The notes: generated by a model not told the origin, from the sequence alone. Positions 35,262-44,175 are shown, numbered from the stretch's first letter. The stretch: 64,000 nt of DNA from JBPOFM01 sp051252455 (GCA_051252455.1 JBPOFM010000002.1:124001-188000); one strand, 5' to 3'. Numbers and translations: made by a program.

Positions 35262-35365
35262 ATAAGAATAAAGAAACAAGAGCCAAAAGCCAGAATGTAA
35301 TGTCGTCTTACATCTAGCAGCGAGGCGGTCTTGATTCTAAAATTTTATGAATTTAAATTGTCATT
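35262..35365. other. argE-argH gap with GC-richer insert
   Basis: Between argE and argH the segment 35296-35335 (CTAGCAGCGAGGCGGTCTTG core) is noticeably richer in G and C than the flanks and is preceded by a small hairpin ATGTAA/TTACAT. It resembles short dispersed intergenic sequences of flavobacteria. No ORF. Confidence 0.35.
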
Positions 35366-36640
35366 ATGAAACTTTGGGATAAAGGTCTATCAATCGATAA
35401 AAAAATAGAACAATTTACTGTGGGCAACGATAGGGAAATTGACATGCATATTGTAAAATATGACGTGCAAGCATCTCGAGCTCATGCAAAAATGCTTCAT
35501 AAGATTGATATTTTAACATCGGATGAATTATCAAAATTGGAAGAAGGTTTGGATAGCTTGGTAATGCAAATTGAGAACAATTCTTTCGTGATTGAAGAGC
35601 AATTTGAAGACGTCCATTCCAAAATCGAATTTGAACTGACCAAAACCTATGGCGATGTCGGTAAAAAAATCCATACGGCCCGTTCTCGAAACGACCAAGT
35701 TTTGGTGGCGTTGCAATTATTCTACAAAGAGAATCTAAACCTGATTTTTGAGAAAACCGAAACTTTGTTCAACACACTTCTTGAGTTAGCAGAAACCCAT
35801 AAAGCTAGCCTCTTGCCTGGATATACACATCTCCAAGTCGCCATGCCATCATCCTTTGGATTGTGGTTTTCGGCTTATGCTGAAACACTGATTGATGATG
35901 TGTATTTATTGCAGGCAGCGATTAAAACCGTTGACCAAAACCCGTTAGGTTCTGCAGCAGGTTACGGAAGCTCATTTCCAATTGATAGAGAATTTACAAC
36001 TAAAGAACTAGGTTTCTCCACCTTAAAATATAATGTAGTTGCAGCACAAATGAGTCGTGGTAAAAGCGAACGCACGATTGCTGCTTGTTTAGGAAGTTTG
36101 TGCAATACTTTATCCCGTTTTGCGATGGACATTTGTCTTTATAATAGTCAAAACTTTGGCTTTATCACTTTTCCTGATGCCTTGACTACAGGAAGCAGTA
36201 TCATGCCACACAAGAAAAATCCAGATGTCTTTGAATTGCTTCGCGGCAAGTGCAATAAAATTCAGGCTTTGCAGACTGAAATGGTACTTATCACTAACAA
36301 TTTACCAAGTGGCTATCATCGCGATTTTCAGTTGCTGAAAGAAAATATGATTAACGCCATCGAAGACGTCAAGACTATTTTGGATATCTTCAATTACGCC
36401 ATTCAGCAATCCATTATTAAGGATATCGATTTGAAGGATGCCAAATATCAACATTTATTTACGGTAGACAGTATCAATAATTTAGTTGTCGAAGGCGTGT
36501 CGTTTCGGGAAGCCTATCAAAAAATTGGGGTCCAAGTGCAAGATGGAACCTATCAACCAGAGACTTCAAAACAGCATACGCATATTGGCAGTATTCATAA
36601 TTTGGGCTTGGACAAGATTAGGGAGAAGTTTCCTAAATAA
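35366..36640 (+). CDS. argH: Argininosuccinate lyase
   Basis: 424 aa. Cleaves argininosuccinate to arginine and fumarate. N-terminal LWDKGLSIDKKIEQFTVG, HTARSRNDQVLVALQLF and the superfamily signature GSSIMPHKKNPDVFELLRGK are intact. It ends the arginine operon, separated from argE by 105 bases. Confidence 0.97.
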   Translation: MKLWDKGLSIDKKIEQFTVGNDREIDMHIVKYDVQASRAHAKMLHKIDILTSDELSKLEEGLDSLVMQIENNSFVIEEQFEDVHSKIEFELTKTYGDVGKKIHTARSRNDQVLVALQLFYKENLNLIFEKTETLFNTLLELAETHKASLLPGYTHLQVAMPSSFGLWFSAYAETLIDDVYLLQAAIKTVDQNPLGSAAGYGSSFPIDREFTTKELGFSTLKYNVVAAQMSRGKSERTIAACLGSLCNTLSRFAMDICLYNSQNFGFITFPDALTTGSSIMPHKKNPDVFELLRGKCNKIQALQTEMVLITNNLPSGYHRDFQLLKENMINAIEDVKTILDIFNYAIQQSIIKDIDLKDAKYQHLFTVDSINNLVVEGVSFREAYQKIGVQVQDGTYQPETSKQHTHIGSIHNLGLDKIREKFPK

Positions 36641-36695
36641 TTTGTAACGTTTGTAATTTTTATTTGACATATTATTAAGTATTATATTACAAGTT

Positions 36696-37679
36696 ATGAC
36701 AGAATTACAAAGTCGATTTTCATTAAAACAAGTAATAATTATTCCGTTAATTATCACATTACTTGTTGGCTTCATAATGACCATAATTTGTTATGCTTCG
36801 TTGAATATGATTCGTAATGAACAGTCGGAATGGTATGCCACACCAATATGGGCATTAGTTCTTTTTTTTGCACTATGGGCTTATTCAATACGTTATTATT
36901 TGATATTATTCAAACAATATAGATTCACCGAAAGAGGATTTTATTTTTCTAATATCTTTAAAAAGGAATTTGTTAGTTGGGCAACAATAAGAGAAATAAA
37001 TATTGTTGTTATTGGGGTAGAGGGATTTTTGTATAATTATTTTTTAGAAGATAGTTCTTCAATTGTAGAAAAAAGTGGAAGAAATATTATTCTTTTTTCA
37101 AAATATTATAAGAACATGCCAGCGATTAGAAGACATTTGGAATTTGTTCAAAACCAAATTTTACTAAATAAAGGGATAAAAGAAGAATTGCCTAAAAAGA
37201 ATGTTATTCAATTCGACAAGAATTATAGAAGACAATTTTCATTTATAGAGTTTAAGGGTAATTTCTTGTTAAATTCTAATGGAATTTTGATAAGCATATT
37301 TGTATTATTTTCATTACTGTCACTGTATCTATGTGTCCAATCGATGAATTTCTTCCTGTTTTATTTTTTTATGGTATTTACATTATTTTTTGTTTTTGCC
37401 CTAGGTTCACAATTTTACTATTTTCAATTCGATGGTGAATATTTGAAAGTTCGAAATCATCTATTTTTATTCAAATCCTCTAAAGTTAAGATTTCTGATA
37501 TTAGAATGGCTTTTGTCACGGCAAATTTTAAAAAATCAAATTCTTTAAGAGTAGTAATGAATAATTTTGAGACAAAAACGTTTATGGCTGGAAGTCTAAA
37601 AGATAAACATTGGAGAGAATTAATTCAAACACTTCGTGAGCATGAAATTCCTTTAGAAGAAAATTTATTCTTTGAATAA
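36696..37679 (+). CDS. Hypothetical four-helix membrane protein with PH-like halves
   Basis: 327 aa, unrecognised. Two pairs of hydrophobic segments (about residues 13-35 and 47-68, then 190-210 and 215-235) are each followed by a soluble part. Each soluble part looks like a bacterial PH-like fold: QYRFTERGFYFSNIFKKEFVSWATIREI and its counterpart FDGEYLKVRNHLFLFKSSKVKISDIRMAF share the pattern of strand, turn, 'I-S/W-A/D-I-R'. This suggests an internal duplication. Coding DNA is visibly more AT-rich than the arg and leu genes on either side, so it may be a more recent arrival. A bidirectional terminator follows. Confidence 0.78.
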   Translation: MTELQSRFSLKQVIIIPLIITLLVGFIMTIICYASLNMIRNEQSEWYATPIWALVLFFALWAYSIRYYLILFKQYRFTERGFYFSNIFKKEFVSWATIREINIVVIGVEGFLYNYFLEDSSSIVEKSGRNIILFSKYYKNMPAIRRHLEFVQNQILLNKGIKEELPKKNVIQFDKNYRRQFSFIEFKGNFLLNSNGILISIFVLFSLLSLYLCVQSMNFFLFYFFMVFTLFFVFALGSQFYYFQFDGEYLKVRNHLFLFKSSKVKISDIRMAFVTANFKKSNSLRVVMNNFETKTFMAGSLKDKHWRELIQTLREHEIPLEENLFFE

Positions 37680-37680
37680 A

Positions 37681-37704
37681 AAAAAGCATCCTTTCGGACG
37701 CTTT
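37681..37704. terminator. Bidirectional terminator between the membrane protein and leuB
   Basis: AAAAGCATCC (37681-37690), loop TTTC, GGACGCTTTT (37695-37704): nine pairs with one A-C mismatch; A-run on the left, T-run on the right. It serves the convergent leu operon as well. Confidence 0.85.
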
Positions 37705-37730
37705 TAATAATCACAAAACTTAAATCAATT

Positions 37731-38849
37731 TTAAATAATCGTCGATTGTCCCAAGTGGATATTCACGAAATTTTTATTACTATCCGTTGGATTATTGATA
37801 AAATCTTCAATGAAATTTCCAACTTTAGCCGTTGATATTTTTTCTTTGCTGTCGTTCAAATCTGGCGTGGTGATTTGAAGTTTTAAGGACTTTTCAATGC
37901 CTTCCTCAATCAATTTTGCTTCTTCATGCAATCCAAAATGCTCCAATAACATGGCGGCTGATAAAATGGATGCAATTGGATTTGCAATGCCTTTTCCTGT
38001 CGCTTGCGGATACGAACCGTGTATAGGTTCGAACATGGCAAATTCGTCTCCAATGGAAGCCGAAGCCAACAATCCAATAGAACCACCAATCACACTTGCC
38101 TCATCACTAATAATATCGCCAAACATATTTTCAGTCAAAATCACATCAAACTGGCGAGGATTCAGAATCATCTGCATGGCAGCATTATCCACAAATAGGA
38201 AATCCAATGCAACATCAGGGTATTCTGAAGCAATTTCAGTCACCACACGACGCCATAGACGTGAACTTTCGAGTACATTTGCTTTATCTACAAGCGTTAA
38301 TTTTTTTCGTCGTGTTTGAGCCGATTTGAATGCTAAATGTGCAATACGCTCAATTTCAAATCGAGAATATTCGCACAAGTCGGAAGCTGTGTTGCCATCC
38401 TCGCTCAATTGTTTTTCACCAAAATAAATGCCGCCTGTCAATTCACGATAAATACTGATATCGGTACCTTCAATGATGTTTCTTTTTAAAGGCGATTTGT
38501 CCAAAAGCGTTTCGTAAGCTTTCACCGGTCGAATGTTCGCATACAAACCCAATGATTTCCGAAGTTTCAACAAACCTTGCTCTGGTCGCACTTTTGCCGA
38601 AGGGTCATTGTCATATTTTGGGTCGCCAATGGCACCAAATAAAATGGCATCTGCAAATTTGCATAACTCCAAGGTTTTATCTGGCAATGGACTTCCGGTT
38701 TTGTCAATCGCAATGGCGCCAACAACGGCTTCTTTAAACACAAAGGTATGGTTGAATTGTAAGGCAATTGCCTTCAACACTTTGATGGATTGTGCGGTCA
38801 CTTCTGGTCCAATTCCGTCTCCTGATAATACAGCTATATTTAATTTCAT
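37731..38849 (-). CDS. leuB: 3-isopropylmalate dehydrogenase
   Basis: 372 aa from the ATG giving MKLNIAVLSGDGIGPEV; the frame extends 17 codons further without a family-like start. FGAIGDPKYDNDP, REQ-type substrate region LRKSLGLYANIRPVK and the signature LTENMFGDIISDEASVIGGS are intact. NAD-dependent oxidative decarboxylation to 2-ketoisocaproate. Last gene of the leuA-leuC-leuD-leuB operon; amination to leucine would use ilvE. Confidence 0.97.
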   Translation of the reverse strand: MKLNIAVLSGDGIGPEVTAQSIKVLKAIALQFNHTFVFKEAVVGAIAIDKTGSPLPDKTLELCKFADAILFGAIGDPKYDNDPSAKVRPEQGLLKLRKSLGLYANIRPVKAYETLLDKSPLKRNIIEGTDISIYRELTGGIYFGEKQLSEDGNTASDLCEYSRFEIERIAHLAFKSAQTRRKKLTLVDKANVLESSRLWRRVVTEIASEYPDVALDFLFVDNAAMQMILNPRQFDVILTENMFGDIISDEASVIGGSIGLLASASIGDEFAMFEPIHGSYPQATGKGIANPIASILSAAMLLEHFGLHEEAKLIEEGIEKSLKLQITTPDLNDSKEKISTAKVGNFIEDFINNPTDSNKNFVNIHLGQSTII

Positions 38850-38909
38850 AACGTTACATTTTTTTTGATTCCATGTGTTGGAAAATAATTCAATCTTCAA
38901 TTTTATTAT

Positions 38910-38995
38910 GGCGTTACCACAAGGGTCGCGCTTTCGCTACTCGCTTCCCGATGAAAAATCGGGAGAGCTCAAACAGGCCGCTCAATCGCTAACGC
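38910..38995. repeat. Self-complementary dispersed-type repeat at the leuD 3' end
   Basis: 86 bases bounded by GGCGTTA and TAACGC, which pair with each other. Inside are GCG-CTTT-CGC and TCCCGAT-GAAAA-ATCGGGA hairpins. It is far more GC-rich than its surroundings. I recall closely similar elements scattered between genes in flavobacterial genomes. The last codons and stop of leuD lie inside its end. Confidence 0.65.
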
Positions 38996-39582
38996 AACTG
39001 CCGACTTTCTTCAAAGACCTTAATACTATCTTTTTTACTCAATAAATAATCAATGTCATCATAGCCATTAATCATACATGTTTTTTTATAGGCATCAATA
39101 TCAAAGACATCTTTAAAAGACGTGTCTTTAATGGAAATAGTTTGTGCTTCCAAGTTGACGACAATCAGTGTGGATTGTTTTTCCTTAATCTCGGACAATA
39201 AAACCTTTAAAAATTCTGCCGAAACCTGAACAGGAAGTAATCCATTGTTCAAAGCATTGCCTTTAAAAATATCCGCAAAAAAACTGGATACAATCACTTT
39301 AAAACCATAGTCCGTTAATGCCCAAGCCGCATGCTCACGACTGGAACCACAGCCAAAATTATCACCAGCCACCAAAATACTTCCAGAAAATTGTGATTGA
39401 TTTAATGCAAAATCCGGATTCAAATTACCTGTTTTGTCATAGCGCCAATCCCTGAAAACGTTGTCTCCAAAACCTGCTCGGTCCGTCGCTTTTAAGAATC
39501 GCGCAGGGATGATTTGGTCGGTATCGACATTTTCAATATCCAATGGAATCGCTGTTGATGTTAAGGTTGTGAATTTTTCCAT
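38989..39582 (-). CDS. leuD: 3-isopropylmalate dehydratase, small subunit
   Basis: 197 aa. Swivelling domain of the isomerase. NVDTDQIIPARFLK and GDNFGCGSSREHAAWAL are the family signatures. The C-terminal residues QLR and the stop codon are encoded by the edge of the 86-base repeat, so the tail has probably been replaced without harm. Operon position follows leuC by 78 bases, a gap that holds a small hairpin repeat. Confidence 0.96.
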   Translation of the reverse strand: MEKFTTLTSTAIPLDIENVDTDQIIPARFLKATDRAGFGDNVFRDWRYDKTGNLNPDFALNQSQFSGSILVAGDNFGCGSSREHAAWALTDYGFKVIVSSFFADIFKGNALNNGLLPVQVSAEFLKVLLSEIKEKQSTLIVVNLEAQTISIKDTSFKDVFDIDAYKKTCMINGYDDIDYLLSKKDSIKVFEESRQLR

Positions 39583-39586
39583 GCTT

Positions 39587-39608
39587 ACTTCCCACGAGAG
39601 TGGGTATC
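39587..39608 (+). repeat. CTTCCCACGA-AGTGGG hairpin repeat, copy 1
   Basis: CCCAC-GAGA-GTGGG hairpin with flanks ACTT and TATC followed by CCTTTTT, in the leuC-leuD gap. A nearly identical copy in the opposite orientation is at 59305-59330 upstream of metF. Confidence 0.6.
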
Positions 39609-39660
39609 TCCTTTTTGTTTATTAATCTTTATAAATTCAAATTCAATTTGAACTTCATTT

Positions 39661-41046
39661 TCAATTTAATTGCTTCATTATATCAATAATCTTCCCTTCC
39701 ACAGCAGTCGCTGCAGCCATCAACGGACTCGCCAAAATGGTTCTTGAGCCTTGCCCTTGTCGTCCTTCAAAATTCCTGTTGGAGGTAGAGACGCAATATT
39801 CACCTTGCGGAATTTTATCATCATTCATCGCTAAACATGCCGAACATCCTGGTTGGCGCAATTCAAAACCTGCATTGTCAAAGATGTCTTTTAACCCTTC
39901 AGCGATAATTTGAGCCTCTACTTGCTTACTTCCAGGCACCAACCAAGCGGTCACATTCGCTGCTTTTTGTTTCCCTTTGATATAATTGGCAGCCACTCGA
40001 AAATCTTCAATTCTAGAATTAGTACAACTTCCGATAAACACAAAATTGATAGGTTTATCAATCAAGGATTCGCCTTTTTTGAAATCCATATAGTCCAAAG
40101 ACTTTTCAAAGGACGCATCATTGAGTTCCGGAATTTTATCAGAAATTTTGATGCCCATCCCAGGATTGGTGCCATAGGTCATCATTGGGGCAATGTCTTC
40201 AGCATCAAAATGATATTCCTTGTCAAAAATGGCATCCTTATCGGTTGGAAGTGTTTTCCAATAGGCCATTTTGTCGTCAAATTCTTTGCCTTTTGGTGCA
40301 AATTCACGTCCTCTAATATATTCAAAGGTAGTGTCGTCTGGCGCAATCATGCCACCTCGAGCTCCCATTTCAATGCTCATATTGCAAACGGTCATTCGAC
40401 CTTCCATGGACATGTTTTCGAACACATCGCCTGCATACTCGCAGAAATAACCTGTGCCTGAATTTGTTCCGAGTTTTGAAATGATATATAGAATGACATC
40501 TTTTGGCAACACACCATTTTTTAATTTGCCATTAACCGATACTCTTAAGCTTTTTGGTTTGGTCAATAATAAACACTGACTCGCAAAAACCTGTGCCACT
40601 TGACTTGTTCCAATCCCGAATGCAATCGTGCCAAAAGCACCATGGGTTGAGGTATGACTGTCGCCACAAACGATGGTCATTCCTGGTTGTGTAATTCCCA
40701 ATTCTGGTGCCATGACGTGGACGATACCGTTGTTTTTATGTCCTAATTCGTATAATGTAATATTGTTTTCTTTACAATTTTGAGACAATTGTTCCAATTG
40801 ATTTCGAGACAACAAATCTTTTATCGGCAAATGTTGATTTTCGGTCGGCGTATTATGGTCGGCAGTTGCCACAATTTGTTGTGGCCTAAAGACTGGAATG
40901 TTGCGTTCTTTCAGCTCATTAAAAGCCTGCGGACTTGTCACTTCATGAATCAGATGCTTGTCAATATATAAGACCTGTGGACCATTCTCAATCGCATCGA
41001 CCACATGAGCATCCCAGACCTTGTCAAAGAGTGTTTTTTTATTCAT
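39661..41046 (-). CDS. leuC: 3-isopropylmalate dehydratase, large subunit
   Basis: 461 aa from the ATG giving MNKKTLFDKVWDAHVV; another ATG two codons earlier is possible. Aconitase-type Fe-S cysteines are in FIGSCTNSRIEDF and the QPGCSACLAMNDD pair; HTSTHGAFGTIAFGIGTSQV and RNFEGRQGQGSRTILASP are also intact. Isomerises 2- to 3-isopropylmalate together with LeuD. Confidence 0.97.
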   Translation of the reverse strand: MNKKTLFDKVWDAHVVDAIENGPQVLYIDKHLIHEVTSPQAFNELKERNIPVFRPQQIVATADHNTPTENQHLPIKDLLSRNQLEQLSQNCKENNITLYELGHKNNGIVHVMAPELGITQPGMTIVCGDSHTSTHGAFGTIAFGIGTSQVAQVFASQCLLLTKPKSLRVSVNGKLKNGVLPKDVILYIISKLGTNSGTGYFCEYAGDVFENMSMEGRMTVCNMSIEMGARGGMIAPDDTTFEYIRGREFAPKGKEFDDKMAYWKTLPTDKDAIFDKEYHFDAEDIAPMMTYGTNPGMGIKISDKIPELNDASFEKSLDYMDFKKGESLIDKPINFVFIGSCTNSRIEDFRVAANYIKGKQKAANVTAWLVPGSKQVEAQIIAEGLKDIFDNAGFELRQPGCSACLAMNDDKIPQGEYCVSTSNRNFEGRQGQGSRTILASPLMAAATAVEGKIIDIMKQLN

Positions 41047-41077
41047 AATCATTTTTTTGCCAAATGCCCATTATGGG

Positions 41078-42253
41078 CTAGGCGGAGATTATTTGTTGAT
41101 AGACATTGCTCGTTTCAATGATTTGATGAATATCGCCATCATTGATTTCTTTTTTGGTATCGGCAAAACTTAAGAAATTTGCATACACATCATCCAATTG
41201 AAGTTTCGTCAATTCGTAACCGACATTTTTTGCTCTGTAAGCCAAAGCTGCCCGACCACTTCTGGCAGTAAGAACAATCGCAGATTCGGTAACGCCGACG
41301 TCTTTTGGGTCTATGATTTCATAAGTTTCTCTATTTTTTATGACACCATCTTGATGGATTCCAGAGCTGTGCGCAAATGCGTTCGAGCCAACAATAGCCT
41401 TATTGGGTTGCACAAAAACGCCCATACTTTCTGAAACCAATTGGCTCATGCCAAACAACATTGAAGTGTTGATATTGGTGTCCAAATCGAGATAAGGATG
41501 TTGTTTCATAATCATCACAACTTCTTCCAAAGAGGTGTTTCCTGCACGTTCACCAATACCGTTGATAGTACATTCAATTTGACGTGCACCATTAATAATT
41601 CCTTCAATGGAATTTGCTGTTGCCAATCCCAAATCATTATGACAATGACAGGACAAAATGGCTTTTTCAATGCCTTTGACGTTTTCTTTTAAATATTTGA
41701 TTTTCGCGCCATATTCATTTGGTAGGCAATAGCCAGTTGTATCTGGGATATTCAGAACGGTTGCACCAGCTTTGATGGCCACTTCACAAACTCGTGCTAG
41801 ATATTCATTGTCCGTTCTTCCTGCATCTTCTGCATAAAATTCGACATCTTCCACGAAGGATTTGGCATATTTCACGGCATCAAAAGCACGTTGTAAAACG
41901 TCCTCTCTAGTCAAATTAAACTTGAATTTAATATGCGAATCAGAAGTTCCAATTCCTGTATGTATTCGAGGTTTTTTTGCATAAGCAAGTGCTTCTGCCG
42001 CAACTTTGATGTCGTTTTCGACGGCTCTTGTCAATCCACAAACAGTTGCATTCTTGACCAGCCTAGAAATTTCCTTTACGGATTCAAAATCGCCAGGGCT
42101 CGACACTGGAAACCCTGCTTCAATCACGTCAACTCCCAATAAATCAAGTTGGTTCGCAATGATTAATTTTTGGGTTGTGTTCAATTTGCAACCAGGAACT
42201 TGTTCGCCATCTCGCAAGGTGGTATCAAATATTTGAATGGGTGTTTTAGACAT
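41078..42253 (-). CDS. leuA: 2-isopropylmalate synthase lacking the regulatory domain
   Basis: 391 aa, first step of leucine synthesis. FDTTLRDGEQVPGCKLN, LSCHCHNDLGLATANSIEGI (metal His pair) and NGIGERAGNTSLEEVVM are the DRE-TIM signatures. Residues to about 390 cover catalytic barrel and short subdomains only; the about 120-residue C-terminal LeuA dimer domain that binds leucine in E. coli-type enzymes (about 520 aa) is absent. Feedback inhibition by the usual route therefore looks impossible. Because leuC, leuD and leuB follow, leuA is preferred over citramalate or homocitrate synthase. Confidence 0.93.
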   Translation of the reverse strand: MSKTPIQIFDTTLRDGEQVPGCKLNTTQKLIIANQLDLLGVDVIEAGFPVSSPGDFESVKEISRLVKNATVCGLTRAVENDIKVAAEALAYAKKPRIHTGIGTSDSHIKFKFNLTREDVLQRAFDAVKYAKSFVEDVEFYAEDAGRTDNEYLARVCEVAIKAGATVLNIPDTTGYCLPNEYGAKIKYLKENVKGIEKAILSCHCHNDLGLATANSIEGIINGARQIECTINGIGERAGNTSLEEVVMIMKQHPYLDLDTNINTSMLFGMSQLVSESMGVFVQPNKAIVGSNAFAHSSGIHQDGVIKNRETYEIIDPKDVGVTESAIVLTARSGRAALAYRAKNVGYELTKLQLDDVYANFLSFADTKKEINDGDIHQIIETSNVYQQIISA

Positions 42254-42256
42254 TTA

Positions 42257-42310
42257 TCAAAATAAATTTTTGTATTGTGTTGCTAATGTATAATTTGGAT
42301 TTAAAATCAT
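42257..42310 (-). CDS. Possible upstream ORF in the leuA leader
   Basis: A 17-codon ORF, MILNPNYTLATQYKNLF, ends three bases before the leuA ATG. It has three Leu codons, all TTA, which are not consecutive. No terminator or alternative hairpin is visible, so classical attenuation is not supported; coupling of translation is possible. A near-consensus -7 box CATATTTG (minus strand, 42348-42341) would start transcription just upstream. Confidence 0.25.
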   Translation of the reverse strand: MILNPNYTLATQYKNLF

Positions 42311-42397
42311 ACAGCCACTTGTTATGTGTTTTACGATGTTCAAATATGAATTATTAATCTATAATATTGATAATCAATTAAATAAAATCAATTTCAA

Positions 42398-43948
42398 TTG
42401 ATAACTAAAGACCAAAAAGACAATCTATTTTCATTGATAAAATCACTGAATAAGTCAGAAAAGCGACAATTCAAGTTGTATGTGGGTCGTTTGGACGTCA
42501 ATACCGATTCTAAATTCTTGAACCTTTTTACAGTTCTGGATAAGGCGAAAAAATATGATGAAAAGGAAATTGTAAAAAGTGGTGTGGTTAAAAAGCAGCA
42601 ATTGGCAAATGTAAAAGCGCATCTGTACAAGCAAATTTTGATTAGTTTAAGACTAAATCCGTCACACCAAAATATTCGCTCACAAATTCGTGAACAGCTT
42701 GATTTCGCTTCCATTTTATATCACAAAGGTTTGTATAAGCAAAGCTTGAAGATTTTGGACAAAGCAAAGGAAATGGCGATTTTGAATGAAGAGAAAAACA
42801 TCGGATTTGAAATTGTTGAGCTCGAAAAAGTAATTGAATCCCAATACATCACACGAAGCATTTCCACAAGAGCTGATGAGTTGTCCATTCAGGCAAAAGA
42901 GTTGAGCCAATTGAACGTGATTGCGAGTAAATTATCAAATCTATCCTTGCAATTGTATAGCATCATCCTAAAAACGGGATATGTAAAAAATGAAGATGAA
43001 AGTGAACAGGTCACGACGTATTTTCAGGACAGATTACCAAAATATGAATTCAAAAAATTAGGATTTCGTGAAAAATTATGGCTCTATAAAGCACATTTAT
43101 GGTATAGTTTTTTGCTTCAGGATTTTTTGAATTGTTTTAAGTACGCTTCCAAATGGGTAGATTTATTCGAGGAATATCCAAATATGGTCAGTTTGAATCC
43201 TGTGTTTTTCTTGAAAGGAAATAATTATTTATTGGAGTCGATGTTCTTCCTTCAGAATAAACCAAAATTTGTCAAAATTTTAAATCAATTTGAATTAACT
43301 GTTTCAGATTCTGGTTTTCCGAAGGATGAAAATGTAGAGACTTTGGTATTTTTATATCTCAATTTTCATAAAATCAATCAGCATTTTATCGATGGCAGTT
43401 TTGAGGAAGGTTTGTCACTTATCCCAAAAATCGAAAGCAATCTGAAAAACTTCAGTAGTCGCATTGATGCACATCATAAGATGATTTTTTACTATAAGTT
43501 TGCAAGTCTTCATTTTGGTGCTGGAAACAATAAAAAATGCATTTTTTATCTGGATAAAATCATTTCAAATAAAACGTTAGAAATGCGAGAAGACCTTTTG
43601 TGTTTCGCAAGGGTTTTGAATCTTGTGGCACACTATGAAGCAGGTTTGGATTATCACTTGGAGACACTTTTAAAAAGCACCTATAAGTTTTTGATTAAGA
43701 TGAATGACTTGCACGAGGTTCAAAAGGAAATGATAAAATTCATTAGAGGTCTGCAGGACATTTATCCTCATGATTTAAAAAATGCATTTAAGGAACTTCA
43801 CAGGAAACTAAAGACATTTGAAGACCATCCGTTTGAGCGTCGTGCCTTTCTTTATTTGGATATTATTTCATGGTTGGAAAGCAAAATAGAGAACAAACCG
43901 GTTGGCAAAATTATACAAAATAAATATTTATCAAAATCAGCATCCTAA
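42398..43948 (+). CDS. Hypothetical helical-repeat protein, 516 aa
   Basis: No signal peptide or membrane segment, all-alpha appearance with TPR-like helix pairs (ILYHKGLYKQSLKILDKAKEMAI; KFASLHFGAGNNKKCIFYLDKI). The start must be TTG: an in-frame stop lies five codons upstream and no ATG precedes LFSLIKSLNKSEKRQFKLYV, which looks like the true N-terminus. Proteins of this kind occur widely in Bacteroidota without assigned function. It diverges from leuA and is followed by a SAM-I-controlled operon, but there is no evidence that it takes part in either pathway. Confidence 0.8.
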   Translation: MITKDQKDNLFSLIKSLNKSEKRQFKLYVGRLDVNTDSKFLNLFTVLDKAKKYDEKEIVKSGVVKKQQLANVKAHLYKQILISLRLNPSHQNIRSQIREQLDFASILYHKGLYKQSLKILDKAKEMAILNEEKNIGFEIVELEKVIESQYITRSISTRADELSIQAKELSQLNVIASKLSNLSLQLYSIILKTGYVKNEDESEQVTTYFQDRLPKYEFKKLGFREKLWLYKAHLWYSFLLQDFLNCFKYASKWVDLFEEYPNMVSLNPVFFLKGNNYLLESMFFLQNKPKFVKILNQFELTVSDSGFPKDENVETLVFLYLNFHKINQHFIDGSFEEGLSLIPKIESNLKNFSSRIDAHHKMIFYYKFASLHFGAGNNKKCIFYLDKIISNKTLEMREDLLCFARVLNLVAHYEAGLDYHLETLLKSTYKFLIKMNDLHEVQKEMIKFIRGLQDIYPHDLKNAFKELHRKLKTFEDHPFERRAFLYLDIISWLESKIENKPVGKIIQNKYLSKSAS

Positions 43949-43990
43949 TTTTCCGAATCTCATAAAACTTTCAAAAAAAAGCGTAAAAAG

Positions 43991-44023
43991 TTTGGATATT
44001 AAACTTTTGTGTTGCAATATTTG
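43991..44023 (+). promoter_or_regulatory. Candidate promoter of the metYXZ operon
   Basis: TTTG (43991-43994), 21-base spacer, AATATTTG (44016-44023; one base from TAnnTTTG). The predicted start is about 25 bases upstream of riboswitch P1. Confidence 0.5.
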
Positions 44024-44054
44024 TTCTCAATAAAGTTCAAACACTTACTGAAAT

Positions 44055-44175
44055 GTTATCAAGAAAGGCGGAGGGATTAGACCCTATGAAGCCTTAGCAA
44101 CCCTTTGAATTTATCAATGAAGGTGCTAAATTCTACTTGTAGTTCGATTCATTTATCGAATCTCGGATAGATAAC
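44055..44175 (+). ncRNA. SAM-I (S-box) riboswitch, copy 1
   Basis: P1 is GTTATC (44055-44060) with GATAAC (44170-44175). The core reads AAGAAAGGCGGAGGGATTAG, ACCCTATGAAGCCTTAGCAACCC and AAGGTGCTAAATTCTAC, all canonical S-box blocks including the kink-turn GA-rich segment. After it come a perfect hairpin ATAATTAC/GTAATTAT (44181-44202) and a smaller CGTCT/AGACG hairpin with a later T-run (44234-44262), the likely expression platform. It should lower metYXZ expression when SAM is plentiful. Confidence 0.97.

Noticed and set aside
38910..38995. tRNA-like gene suggested by 86-base length and paired 7-base ends
   Set aside because: No T-loop consensus, no 7-base anticodon loop in place, and the element overlaps the leuD stop; better explained as a palindromic repeat.
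42254..42397. Leu attenuator upstream of leuA
   Set aside because: No terminator or competing hairpins and no run of Leu codons; only a weak upstream ORF was kept as a low-confidence note.
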